A DNA stretch of 64,000 nt, taken from positions 1 to 64,000 of the forward strand of contig JAHFQM010000008.1 in the NCBI GenBank assembly GCA_023266355.1, read 5' to 3'. Below the pieces are notes generated by a model. It saw only the letters and a program-made list of their open reading frames with translations. It searched no databases and was not told the DNA's origin. Positions 29,331 to 37,461 of this stretch are shown here, piece by piece (the stretch's first letter is position 1; every line of letters starts with the position of its first letter). The position numbers and the translations under genes were made by a program. The DNA is from Aquabacterium sp. (lineage in GTDB: Bacteria; Pseudomonadota; Gammaproteobacteria; Burkholderiales; Burkholderiaceae_C).

Positions 29331-29380
29331 GCGCCCCCCGTGTGGTCCACCCTTCAGGGGGATGGCCGCACGGGGGGCGC
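29331..29380 (+). terminator. Probable terminator after clpB
   Basis: A 15-bp stem with one G-U pair: GCGCCCCCCGTGTGG (29331-29345) and CCGCACGGGGGGCGC (29366-29380), 33 bp after the clpB stop. The following T tract is weak (TTGTCT), so efficiency is uncertain. Confidence 0.55.
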
Positions 29381-29424
29381 TTGTCTATGGTGCTGGCTCC
29401 AACCACCATTCACAAGGGAACACC

Positions 29425-29898
29425 GTGAGCCAGAACCTGATTTCACTCGACCTGAGCGAGGCCGAGCTTGCCGACATCGACACCGCCCTCGGCACACTGG
29501 AGGCCAGGCTGGGCGGCCTGATCGACCTCAGTGCCCTGGAGCGCCGCTCCTTGCCCAAGATGGGCGACAAGTCCGAGGCGTTTTGCCGCCAGACCCTCAA
29601 CCTGCTCGCGCAGAACCCCCAGCTCGTGCCGCCCGGCCTGGGTCTGGACGACGCGCGCCGCGACCTGGCCCACCTGGACGTGCTGCGCAGCCGCACCAAC
29701 CGACTGCGCCAGCTGGTCGGCCGAGCGGAAGACTCGGAGATCGCACTCGGCAGCGACGTCATGCGGGTGGCGCTGGAGGGCTATGCGCTCTTGAAGCTCA
29801 TGGGCAAGGGTTCCGGCCTCGAAACCCTGCGTCAGGACATCGGCGCCCGCTTCGGACGCCGCGTTTCCCGAGCCAAAAGCCCCGCCAGTGCACCTTGA
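29425..29898 (+). CDS. Uncharacterised 157-residue helical protein
   Basis: Starts at a GTG (29425) with AAGGGA five to six bases upstream. No signal peptide, membrane helix or cysteine motif. The sequence is helical: ISLDLSEAELADIDTALGTLEARL, then RSLPKMGDKSEAFCRQTLNLL, then [23 protein letters not shown], with a short Arg-rich end. I have a general memory of similar uncharacterised proteins in unrelated bacteria, but no function is known to me. The last 12 bases lie in the first unit of the 21-bp repeat array, so the repeat has contributed the C-terminal residues. Confidence 0.7.
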   Translation: MSQNLISLDLSEAELADIDTALGTLEARLGGLIDLSALERRSLPKMGDKSEAFCRQTLNLLAQNPQLVPPGLGLDDARRDLAHLDVLRSRTNRLRQLVGRAEDSEIALGSDVMRVALEGYALLKLMGKGSGLETLRQDIGARFGRRVSRAKSPASAP

Positions 29899-30138
29899 AG
29901 GTGCGTCGGTGCAGCTCCGAGCTCGGCGGCCCGAGCCAAAAGCTCGGTGCACGCACCTCCGAGCTGCGCGCGCCGAGCTTTGAGCTCCGACGGCCGAGCT
30001 ATTTTCTCCGTACGCGCACCTTTCGGGTGCGTTGGCCGAGCTCGGAGCTCCGCACGCCGAGTGATTTGCTCGGCGTGCGCACCTTGGAGGTGCGTGAACG
30101 CGGATCAGAACTCGGCGCGTGCGCTCAGGTGCTCGGCG
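29887..30138. repeat. Array of twelve degenerate 21-bp palindromic repeats (four 63-bp super-units)
   Basis: Twelve consecutive 21-bp units without spacers. Most are small dyads of one of two kinds: GCACC..GGTGC arms (e.g. 29887-29907, 30013-30033, 30076-30096) or CCGAGC..GCTCGG arms (e.g. 29929-29949, 30055-30075). The GCACC kind recurs at every third unit (1, 4, 7, 10), giving a 63-bp higher period. The array fills the gap between two convergent genes and supplies the 3' end of both. Because 21 is a multiple of 3 it also encodes a heptapeptide-like pattern in one plus frame, with no sign that it is translated as such. It is not a CRISPR array: units abut and both arms vary. Confidence 0.85.
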
Positions 30139-31213
30139 CGTCAGGCGATGTCCGCCGCGCCAGCCGCATCGTCTCCCCCACCGCCAGCACGGCGAAACGC
30201 TCCGCCGGGATCTCTGCAGCGCGCAAGGCCCGCGCCAGCGCCCGCGGGGGCTCGTCCAGTGCCTCGTCGGTGAGCTGGAAGGTGCCCCAGTGCACCGACA
30301 GGGCGCGGCGGCAGCCCAGGTCCTGGAAGATCCGCACCGCCTCTTCGGGGTTGCAGTGCTGATCCTTCATGAACCAGCGCGGCTCGTAAGCGCCGATCGG
30401 CAGCAGGGCGAGGTCGAAGCCGCCGCCGTGCTCGGGCGTGTGTTCGCGCGCGAAGTGCCGGCGGATGTCGGCAAAGTCTTTCGAGTAGGCCGTGTCGCCC
30501 GCGAAAAACAGGTGGCAGTCGGGCGACAGCACCGCGAAGCCGCCCCACAGGCTGCGCAGCGCGTCGGTGGCCGTGCGGGCCGACCAGTGCTGCGCGGGCG
30601 TCAGCGTCACGGGCATGCGGGCGTGCGCCGCGTGCAGGCTGTTGGCTTCCAGCACATGGCTGTCCCACCAGTCCAGCTCGACCACCCGGTGCATGCCGCG
30701 CCGCGCGAACCAGGCTTTGTGGCCCAGCGGGCAGATCACCAGGGGCATGCCGCCGGGCTGTTGCGCCAGGGCCCGCATCGAGCCTTCGTCGAGGTGGTCG
30801 TAGTGGTTGTGCGACAGCAGCACCACGTCGATGCGTGGCAGCTGGGCCAGCGTCAGCCCGGGCGGCGTGTGGCGCTTCGGGCCGGCCCACTGGACGGGGA
30901 AGCAGCGCTCGGAGAACACCGGGTCGGTCAGGATGTTGAGCCCGCCGATCTGCGCCAGCACCGTGATGTGGCCGATCCAGGTGGCCGCCGGCTGCATGGC
31001 CAGGCCGGCTTGGGCATTGGTGTGGACGAAGTCCAGCTCAGGGGCCACCACGGGAACAGGCTCGGTGAGGGCCCGGGGGTGGCCGGCGCGCCAGGCCTGC
31101 CAGCGCCAGCGCAGGATCTCGTGCCACTTCTTGCCCCGAAAGGACATGTAGGTGTTCTGGAAACCATCGGGGCGGTGGTGCTGGCGGGACGGGTCGAAGT
31201 GGGGGTTCTTCAT
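30125..31213 (-). CDS. Metallo-beta-lactamase-fold hydrolase (UlaG / NAPE-PLD-like)
   Basis: 362-residue protein with a metal-binding SHNHYDHLD motif (HxHxDH, about residue 148), ITVLAQIGGLNILTDPVFSERC before it, FFAGDTAYSKDF and ALLPIGAYEPRWFMKDQHCNPEEAV after it, and the final SVHWGTF histidine. This layout is that of the NAPE-phospholipase-D-like branch, which includes outer-membrane-lipid and phosphodiester hydrolases; the substrate here is unknown. No signal peptide. The start at 31213 lacks a clear SD and could be later. The last 14 bases fall in the 21-bp repeat array. Confidence 0.8.
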   Translation of the reverse strand: MKNPHFDPSRQHHRPDGFQNTYMSFRGKKWHEILRWRWQAWRAGHPRALTEPVPVVAPELDFVHTNAQAGLAMQPAATWIGHITVLAQIGGLNILTDPVFSERCFPVQWAGPKRHTPPGLTLAQLPRIDVVLLSHNHYDHLDEGSMRALAQQPGGMPLVICPLGHKAWFARRGMHRVVELDWWDSHVLEANSLHAAHARMPVTLTPAQHWSARTATDALRSLWGGFAVLSPDCHLFFAGDTAYSKDFADIRRHFAREHTPEHGGGFDLALLPIGAYEPRWFMKDQHCNPEEAVRIFQDLGCRRALSVHWGTFQLTDEALDEPPRALARALRAAEIPAERFAVLAVGETMRLARRTSPDAPST

Positions 31214-31228
31214 GGGAGGGGATCTTAG

Positions 31229-31255
31229 GGCCGCGGCGCCCGACACGCCGCGGCC
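31229..31255. repeat. Perfect 10-bp inverted repeat between patatin and hydrolase genes
   Basis: GGCCGCGGCG (31229-31238), seven-base loop, CGCCGCGGCC (31246-31255). It fills the gap between the patatin stop and the hydrolase start, both on the minus strand. No T tract follows, so it may be a weak attenuator or an mRNA-stabilising hairpin. Confidence 0.5.
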
Positions 31256-31266
31256 GCCCCCAGGCT

Positions 31267-32622
31267 TCAGGCGCGGTCGGCAAAAGCCTCGACCAGGGTG
31301 CGTCGCACGCGCTTGTAATCGACCCAGTCGAAGCCCCTCAGGAAGTCGATGGCCGACTCCGCCCCCAGGCGGAACAGCTTCAGCTTGGTGTCGCGGGCCA
31401 TGCCGAAATCCAGCCAGCTGATCTTGCCCGTGTCGATGTAGCCCACCAGGCGCTTGTAGTCCGGGTTCTTCTTGATGAACTCGTTGTCCATGGCGTGGCG
31501 GGCGGTGTTGAAAGCCCCGCCGATCACGCTGGGCAGGCCCTTGACGGTGATGTTGTGCTCGTCCCATTGCAGCTTCACGCCCAGGGTGGGGCGCAGCGGC
31601 ACGCGGCTGGTGTTGTGGAAGGCGTCGATGGGGAAGTTCGACAGCACGCCGCCGTCCACGAAGTGGTGGGTCTTGGGCAGGAAGGCGCCTTCGTAGCAGC
31701 GGTCAGGCCATGTGGTGTGCTGTTGCCACAAGGCGCGGGTGGCATCGTTGGCTGGCAGCGAGGGCTGCTGGAAGGTGGCGAAGAAGCCTGGAATGGACAT
31801 CGACGCGCGGGCGAAATCGGCCACGTTGACCGCGTCGGGCTGCGGCCAGTACAGCTCGGCCATCTGCGGCAGGTGCACCTTGGTCTCGGTGGAGATGTCG
31901 GCCGTCACCACGCAGAGCTGGTCGCGCTGCTTGCGCACCAGGTAGTGCCGCACGCCTTGGATGTTCTCCCACAGGGGGGCGTCTTTGGGCAGGCTGCGGA
32001 AGTCCTCCGGGTCGGCGGTGTCGCGCACGCGCAGCGGGGGCAGGGCGTTCATGCGCTCGCGCAGCGCACCCACGGTCATGGGCTGGCCCTGGTTCATGCC
32101 GCGCAGCAGGGTGTCCATCCAGCGCTGGAAAACCACGCCGCGGTTGAGCGCATGGATCTCGCTGAGGTTGTCGAGCACCTGGGTGGTTTTCCAGACCTTG
32201 CGCAAGGTGCTGGCATCGCCATCGAGCCAGGCTTGCAGCGCCTCCATGGCGTCGCTGTCGCCGTCCTTGCGGCCATCGACGAACTCGGCCATGGGCATGT
32301 TGGCCAGGGCCGCGATCAGCTTGTCCACGCGCGGCTGGGCCGGGGTGTTGGCCGCGGCCAGGGCGATGGCCGAGATGGCGCCCGCCGAGGTGCCGCCGAT
32401 GCCGATGAAGCGCAGGCCGGCCGACTCCAGCACGTGCAGGTAGCCCAGCAGGGCCAGGCCCAGGGTGCCGCCACCCTCCATGACCAGGTCGATGTACTGG
32501 TGGCCATCGGCGTCAACCAGGTCGCTGTAGTCCTTGGCGCGAAGCTGCAGGATGTCGCCGTGCAGGTCGTCGATGTGCTGCAGGAAGTCGGCGGCGGTGA
32601 CGGGCAGGTTGGGTGTGTTCAT
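31267..32622 (-). CDS. Patatin-like phospholipase
   Basis: 451-residue patatin-family serine acyl hydrolase. The oxyanion segment is VMEGGGTLGLALLGYLHVLE, the nucleophile elbow GIGGTSAGAISA (GxSxG), and the catalytic aspartate motif FVDGGVLSNFPID lies about residue 345. No signal peptide is seen at the chosen start (MNTPNLPVTAADFLQHI), suggesting a cytoplasmic or exported-effector-type phospholipase; the lipid substrate is not evident. It precedes the metallo-hydrolase on the same strand by 53 bp. Together the pair could act on lipids, but this is inference from context. Confidence 0.85.
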   Translation of the reverse strand: MNTPNLPVTAADFLQHIDDLHGDILQLRAKDYSDLVDADGHQYIDLVMEGGGTLGLALLGYLHVLESAGLRFIGIGGTSAGAISAIALAAANTPAQPRVDKLIAALANMPMAEFVDGRKDGDSDAMEALQAWLDGDASTLRKVWKTTQVLDNLSEIHALNRGVVFQRWMDTLLRGMNQGQPMTVGALRERMNALPPLRVRDTADPEDFRSLPKDAPLWENIQGVRHYLVRKQRDQLCVVTADISTETKVHLPQMAELYWPQPDAVNVADFARASMSIPGFFATFQQPSLPANDATRALWQQHTTWPDRCYEGAFLPKTHHFVDGGVLSNFPIDAFHNTSRVPLRPTLGVKLQWDEHNITVKGLPSVIGGAFNTARHAMDNEFIKKNPDYKRLVGYIDTGKISWLDFGMARDTKLKLFRLGAESAIDFLRGFDWVDYKRVRRTLVEAFADRA

Positions 32623-32732
32623 GGCGGTGTCCCCGTGGGCTGGATGTGGTGCCCGACGGTACGCCAGCGCCTCCGGATGGCCCATCCCTATGCCGTGGGG
32701 GCCCAGGCCCACATGCTTGTCACACAGCCATG

Positions 32733-32757
32733 AAAAAGCCCCGCACGGGGCGGGGCT
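32733..32757 (-). terminator. Intrinsic terminator after the fumarase gene
   Basis: Read on the minus strand: AGCCCCGC, five-base loop, GCGGGGCT, then TTTTT. Perfect 8-bp GC-rich stem with U tract, 43 bp downstream of the fumarase stop. Confidence 0.88.
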
Positions 32758-32800
32758 CTGGGTTGCGCGGGGGGGCGCTGTGGCGTGCTGTGAGCTCAGG

Positions 32801-34327
32801 TCAGGCCACGGTCACAGGGATCTTGCCGATCTTGGCCTGCCACAGCTTCGGGCCTTCGATGTGGGCGCTGGTGCCACCCGAATCGACGGCCACCGTCACC
32901 GGCATGTCGACCACGTCGAACTCGTAGATGGCTTCCATGCCGAGGTCCTCGAAACCCACGACCTTGGCGCCCTTGATGGCCTTGGAGACCAGGTAGGCCG
33001 AGCCGCCCACGGCCATCAGGTAGGCCGACTTGTGGCGCTTGATGGACTCGATGGCGACGGGGCCGCGCTCGGCCTTGCCGATCATGGAGATCAGGCCGGT
33101 CTGCGCCAGCATCATGTCGGTGAACTTGTCCATGCGGGTGGCGGTGGTGGGGCCGGCCGGGCCGACCACCTCGTCACGCACCGGGTCCACCGGGCCGACG
33201 TAATAGATCACGCGGTTGGTGAAATCCACGGGCAGCTTCTCGCCCTTGGCCAGCATGTCCTGGATGCGCTTGTGCGCGGCGTCGCGGCCGGTCAGCATCT
33301 TGCCGTTGAGCAGCAGGGTCTGGCCTGGCTTCCAGCTGGCGACTTCGTCCTTGGTCAAGGTGTTCAGGTCGATGCGCTTGGACTTGTTGTAGTCCGGCGC
33401 CCAGTGCACGTCGGGCCACAGGTCCAGGCTGGGCGGGTCGAGGTAGACAGGGCCGGAGCCGTCCATCACGAAGTGGGCGTGGCGGGTGGCCGCGCAGTTC
33501 GGGATCATGGCGATCGGCTTGCTGGCCGCGTGCGTGGGCCAGGTCTTGATCTTGACGTCGAGCACGGTGGTCAGGCCACCCAGGCCTTGCGCGCCAATCC
33601 CTAAGGCGTTGACCTTCTCGTACAGCTCGATGCGCATCTCTTCGAGCTTGTTCTGCGGGCCGCGCTCCAGCAACTCGTACATGTCGATGTCGTCCATCAA
33701 CGATTCTTTGGCCAGCAGGGCCGCCTTCTCGGCGGTGCCGCCGACGCCGATGCCCAGCATGCCGGGCGGGCACCAGCCAGCGCCCATGGTCGGCACGGTC
33801 TTCAGCACCCAGTCGACGATGTTGTCGGACGGGTTGAGCATGTAGACCTTGGACTTGTTCTCCGAGCCACCGCCCTTGGCGGCGACGGTCACGTCCACCT
33901 TGTCACCGGGCACCAGCTCCATGAAGACCACGGCGGGCGTGTTGTCCTTGGTGTTCTTGCGCTCGAAGATCGGGTCGCTCAGCACCGAGGCGCGCAGCTT
34001 GTTGTCGGGGTTGTTGTAGCCACGGCGCACGCCTTCGTCGACGGCTTCCTGGATGCTCTTGTTGCCAAAGCCTTCCCACTTCACGCCCATCCCGATCTTC
34101 AGGAAGACGTTGACGATGCCGGTGTCCTGGCAGATGGGGCGGTGGCCTTCGGCGCACATGCGCGAGTTGGTCAGGATCTGGGCGATCGCGTCCTTGGCTG
34201 CAGGCGATTCTTCGCGCTCGTAGGCACGGGCCAGGTGGGCGATGTAATCGGCCGGGTGGTAGTAGCTGATGTACTGCAGGGCAGCGGCGACGGATTCGAC
34301 GAGGTCGTCGTGGCGGATGGTCGTCAT
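32801..34327 (-). CDS. fumA: Fumarate hydratase, class I (iron-sulfur)
   Basis: 508-residue single-chain class I fumarase, interconverting fumarate and malate with an oxygen-sensitive [4Fe-4S] cluster. Cluster-cysteine regions are seen in RPICQDTGIVNV, GAGWCPPGMLGIGVGG and IPNCAATRHAHFVMDGSGP. The N-terminal alpha part and C-terminal beta part (GQTLLLNGKMLTGRDAAHKR, VGPAGPTTATRMD) are fused, as in FumA. The upstream in-frame extension to 34618 is rejected because it lies within the antisense of the next gene. It follows the YqhA-like gene by 53 bp on the same strand. Confidence 0.95.
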   Translation of the reverse strand: MTTIRHDDLVESVAAALQYISYYHPADYIAHLARAYEREESPAAKDAIAQILTNSRMCAEGHRPICQDTGIVNVFLKIGMGVKWEGFGNKSIQEAVDEGVRRGYNNPDNKLRASVLSDPIFERKNTKDNTPAVVFMELVPGDKVDVTVAAKGGGSENKSKVYMLNPSDNIVDWVLKTVPTMGAGWCPPGMLGIGVGGTAEKAALLAKESLMDDIDMYELLERGPQNKLEEMRIELYEKVNALGIGAQGLGGLTTVLDVKIKTWPTHAASKPIAMIPNCAATRHAHFVMDGSGPVYLDPPSLDLWPDVHWAPDYNKSKRIDLNTLTKDEVASWKPGQTLLLNGKMLTGRDAAHKRIQDMLAKGEKLPVDFTNRVIYYVGPVDPVRDEVVGPAGPTTATRMDKFTDMMLAQTGLISMIGKAERGPVAIESIKRHKSAYLMAVGGSAYLVSKAIKGAKVVGFEDLGMEAIYEFDVVDMPVTVAVDSGGTSAHIEGPKLWQAKIGKIPVTVA

Positions 34328-34380
34328 GGTGGGCAAGCGGGTAGGTTGCGGGACGGGTGCGAGTGTATGCCTGTGCGGGC

Positions 34381-34992
34381 TCAGTGTGGCTTGTCGTGAT
34401 CGCTGGGGCCGTGCGGCGGGTGGATCAGTCGGTCGGTGTAGGCAATCGCCATGGCCGACAGCAGGAAGGCGACGTGGATGACCGTTTGCGCGATCAGCGC
34501 CTTCTCGGAGTAGTTCTCCGCGTTGATGAAGGTCTTGAGCAGGTGGATGGACGAGATGCCGATGATGGCCGTGCCCAGCTTGACCTTGAGCACCGAGGCA
34601 TTGACCTGGTCCAGCCATTCCGGTTGGTCAGGGTGGCCATCCAGGCCCATGCGCGACACGAAGGTCTCGTACCCGCCCACGATCACCATGATCAGCAGGT
34701 TGGAGATCATCACCACGTCGATCAAACCCAGCACCACCAGCATGATGGTGGTTTCGGTCAGGTGGGTGGGCGGGTGATCGCTCTGTTGTCCGGAGGCTTC
34801 AAAAATGGCGCGCAAGGCATCCGGATTGCCGAAAGCGGCTTCCACCAGGTGAACCAGCTCAACCCAGAAGTGAAAGACATACACCGCCTGCGCCAGGATC
34901 AGACCGAGATACAGCGGCAATTGCAGCCATCTGCTGGCAAAGATGAAATTCGACAGCGCGTTGGGTTTGGAGGGTTTCTTGAGGTTGGTCAT
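34381..34992 (-). CDS. YqhA/UPF0114-family membrane protein
   Basis: 203-residue protein with about four membrane helices. Family features are FIFASRWLQLPLYLGLILAQ at the N-terminus, DVVMISNLLIMVIVGGYETFVSR in the middle and LKVKLGTAIIGISSIHLLKTFIN. The biochemical role of the family is unknown. It lies upstream of fumA on the same strand and is divergent from acs. The start at 34992 (MTNLKKPSKPN) matches the family; 16 upstream residues in frame are rejected. Confidence 0.85.
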   Translation of the reverse strand: MTNLKKPSKPNALSNFIFASRWLQLPLYLGLILAQAVYVFHFWVELVHLVEAAFGNPDALRAIFEASGQQSDHPPTHLTETTIMLVVLGLIDVVMISNLLIMVIVGGYETFVSRMGLDGHPDQPEWLDQVNASVLKVKLGTAIIGISSIHLLKTFINAENYSEKALIAQTVIHVAFLLSAMAIAYTDRLIHPPHGPSDHDKPH

Positions 34993-35133
34993 GGTGTGTT
35001 CGGGATAGTCCGTAGCAACAAATTCTAGAGTTGGGAGCATGGTCTTGGGTTGGCAGGGTCTCCATGCATGATGTGATCACCTTGCCAGTTAGACCCGCTG
35101 GCGTCACAAGCGCTGGTTTTCAGGAGCATGGCC

Positions 35134-37116
35134 ATGTCTGGCACCCAACAAACCGCACCCACTTCCATCCTTTACCCCGTCCCCGCCGCGTTCGCGCAAT
35201 CCGCACACATCGGCAGCCGCGAAGCGTATGACAAGCTGTGCCAGGAGGCCCAGCAAGACCACACAGCTTACTGGGGTCGCCTGGCGCGCGAATTCCTCAG
35301 CTGGCACCAACCTTTCACCCAAACCCTCGACGAGAGCCAGGCGCCGTTCTACAAGTGGTTCGAGGATGGCCTGCTGAACGCATCCTACAACTGCCTGGAC
35401 CGCCAGATCGAAGCAGGACTGGGCGACAAGACCGCCATCATCTTCGAAGCCGACGACGGCAAGGTCAGCCATGTTTCCTACAAGGAACTGCTGGCCCGCG
35501 TCAGCCGCCTGGCCAACGCCCTGAAGGCGCAAGGCGTCAAAAAGGGCGACCGCGTCGTTCTGTATTTGCCCATGTCCGTCGAAGGCGTGGTGGCCATGCA
35601 GGCCTGTGCCCGCATCGGTGCGACCCACTCGGTGGTGTTCGGCGGCTTCTCGGCCCAGAGCCTGCGCGACCGCATCGAAGATGCCGGCGCCGTCATGGTC
35701 ATCACGGCCGACGAGCAAGTGCGCGGTGGCAAGACCCTGCCCCTGAAGGCCATCGTCGACGAGGCCCTGACCCTGGGTGGCTGCGACAGCATCCGCCAGG
35801 TCATCGTGTTCCAGCGCACCGGCGGCAAGGTGGCCTTCCAGGCCGGCCGCGACCTGTGGATGCACGAGTTGACGGCAGCCCAGTCCGACGTCTGCGCCCC
35901 GGAGTGGGTCAGCGCCGAGCACCCCCTGTTCCTGCTCTACACCTCGGGCTCCACCGGCAAGCCCAAGGGCGTGCAGCACAGCACGGGCGGCTACCTGCTG
36001 CACGCGGCCGTGACCATGAAGTGGACCTTCGACTACAAGCCCGACGACGTGTTCTGGTGCACGGCCGACATCGGTTGGGTCACCGGCCACACCTACGTGG
36101 CCTACGGCCCGCTGGCCAATGGTGGCACCCAGGTGGTGTTCGAAGGCGTGCCCACCTACCCGGACGCCGCCCGCTTCTGGCGCATGATCGAGGCCCACAA
36201 GGTGTCGATTTTCTACACCGCGCCCACGGCCATCCGCGCCCTGATCAAGGCCGCCGAGTCCGACACGAAGGTGCACCCGCGCAATTTCGACCTGAGCAGC
36301 CTGCGCCTGCTGGGCACGGTGGGCGAGCCCATCAACCCGGCCGCCTGGGAGTGGTACCACCGTGAAATCGGTGGCGGCAAGTGCCCCATCGTGGACACCT
36401 TCTGGCAGACCGAAACCGGTGGCCACATGATCACGCCGCTGCCCGGTGCCCACGCCCTGACCCCCGGTTCGTGCACGCTGCCCTTCCCGGGCATCGACGC
36501 GGCCATCGTGGACGAAACCGGCAAGGAAGTGCCCTGGGGCCAAGGCGGCCTGCTGGTCGTGCGCAAGCCCTGGCCGTCCATGATCCGCACCATCTGGGGC
36601 GACGCTGAGCGCTTCCAGAAGTCCTACTACCCGCCCGACTTCGGCGGCAAGTACTACCTGGCGGGCGACGGTGCCATCCGCGACGCGCACACCGGCTACT
36701 TCACCATCACCGGCCGCATCGACGATGTGCTGAACGTGTCGGGCCACCGCATGGGCACGATGGAGATCGAATCGGCGCTGGTGTCGCACCCCCTGGTGGC
36801 CGAAGCCGCCGTGGTGGGCCGCCCCGACGACCTCACCGGCGAGGCCATCTGCGCCTTCGTGGTGCTCAAGCGTCCGCGGCCGGAAGGGGAGGAGGCCAAG
36901 CAGATCGCCAACGAGCTGCGCAACCACGTTGGCCAGGAGATCGGCCCGATCGCGAAACCGAAGGACATCCGCTTCGGCGACAACCTGCCCAAGACCCGCT
37001 CCGGCAAGATCATGCGCCGCCTGCTGCGCGTGGTGGCCAAGGGCGAGGACGTCACCCAGGACACCTCGACGCTGGAGAATCCAGCCATCCTGGACCAGCT
37101 CTCCCAGCGCAACTGA
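35134..37116 (+). CDS. acs: Acetyl-coenzyme A synthetase
   Basis: 660-residue AMP-forming acetate-CoA ligase. The P-loop is [16 protein letters not shown], followed by [31 protein letters not shown], the hinge [16 protein letters not shown] and the C-terminal [11 protein letters not shown], whose lysine is the known acetylation control site. GGAG at 35123-35126 is one base from the ATG at 35128 but seven from the ATG at 35134, so the latter is chosen. A terminator follows. Confidence 0.96.
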   Translation: MSGTQQTAPTSILYPVPAAFAQSAHIGSREAYDKLCQEAQQDHTAYWGRLAREFLSWHQPFTQTLDESQAPFYKWFEDGLLNASYNCLDRQIEAGLGDKTAIIFEADDGKVSHVSYKELLARVSRLANALKAQGVKKGDRVVLYLPMSVEGVVAMQACARIGATHSVVFGGFSAQSLRDRIEDAGAVMVITADEQVRGGKTLPLKAIVDEALTLGGCDSIRQVIVFQRTGGKVAFQAGRDLWMHELTAAQSDVCAPEWVSAEHPLFLLYTSGSTGKPKGVQHSTGGYLLHAAVTMKWTFDYKPDDVFWCTADIGWVTGHTYVAYGPLANGGTQVVFEGVPTYPDAARFWRMIEAHKVSIFYTAPTAIRALIKAAESDTKVHPRNFDLSSLRLLGTVGEPINPAAWEWYHREIGGGKCPIVDTFWQTETGGHMITPLPGAHALTPGSCTLPFPGIDAAIVDETGKEVPWGQGGLLVVRKPWPSMIRTIWGDAERFQKSYYPPDFGGKYYLAGDGAIRDAHTGYFTITGRIDDVLNVSGHRMGTMEIESALVSHPLVAEAAVVGRPDDLTGEAICAFVVLKRPRPEGEEAKQIANELRNHVGQEIGPIAKPKDIRFGDNLPKTRSGKIMRRLLRVVAKGEDVTQDTSTLENPAILDQLSQRN

Positions 37117-37198
37117 GCGCGCTGACATTCTCCGTCGCTATACCCTGGATGGAGAATGTTCATCGGTCTTATATAAGGGCTGACATGAGAGCCCTCGG

Positions 37199-37232
37199 AA
37201 AACCCGCCGCTCACCCCGGCGGGTTTTCTTTT
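37199..37232 (+). terminator. Intrinsic terminator after acs
   Basis: AAAACCCGCCG (37199-37209), seven-base loop, CGGCGGGTTTT (37217-37227), then CTTTT. Perfect 11-bp stem with U tract. Confidence 0.9.
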
Positions 37233-37390
37233 GGGTGTGACAAAGCGGGCTTGTGTCAGAACGGGACAGTTTCTCGCGCTTGGGATTTGACAACATTGAT
37301 TGCCAATTTTCAGGCCTCGGGTTAACCATGGCTGGGACATTCACTTTTCGCGTCATGTTGGCGTTCCCCCTCATGGCAAGACGGGTTCAT

Positions 37391-37410
37391 ACCCCTTAAA
37401 TTAAGGGGGT
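37391..37410. promoter_or_regulatory. Palindromic candidate operator upstream of the MHS transporter
   Basis: CCCCTTAA-A-TTAAGGGG (37392-37408), a perfect 8-bp dyad around one base, 52 bp before the transporter start. It is AT-rich in the middle and stands out in GC-rich DNA. The binding protein is unknown to me. Confidence 0.5.
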
Positions 37411-37461
37411 GACTGCGCCACAAGTGCGGTCCTACATCGCAATGACGAGGAGCTTTTTAAA

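Larger units (their letters stand above)
37117..37461 (+). other. acs to MHS-transporter intergenic region
   Basis: 345 bp with no credible gene. It holds an inverted repeat ACATTCTCC / GGAGAATGT (37125-37133 and 37151-37159) right after the acs stop, the acs terminator and an AT-centred palindrome near the transporter. A TTGACA hexamer occurs near 37287 but no good -10 was found at the right spacing. Confidence 0.6.

Noticed and set aside
29887..30138. CRISPR array
   Set aside because: Units are 21 bp, abut directly, have no unique spacers and no cas genes are near.
29316..30362. A plus-strand frame reading through the 21-bp repeats as heptapeptide-like units
   Set aside because: No SD or family start, it runs antisense into the metallo-hydrolase gene, and the periodicity follows simply from 21 being a multiple of three.
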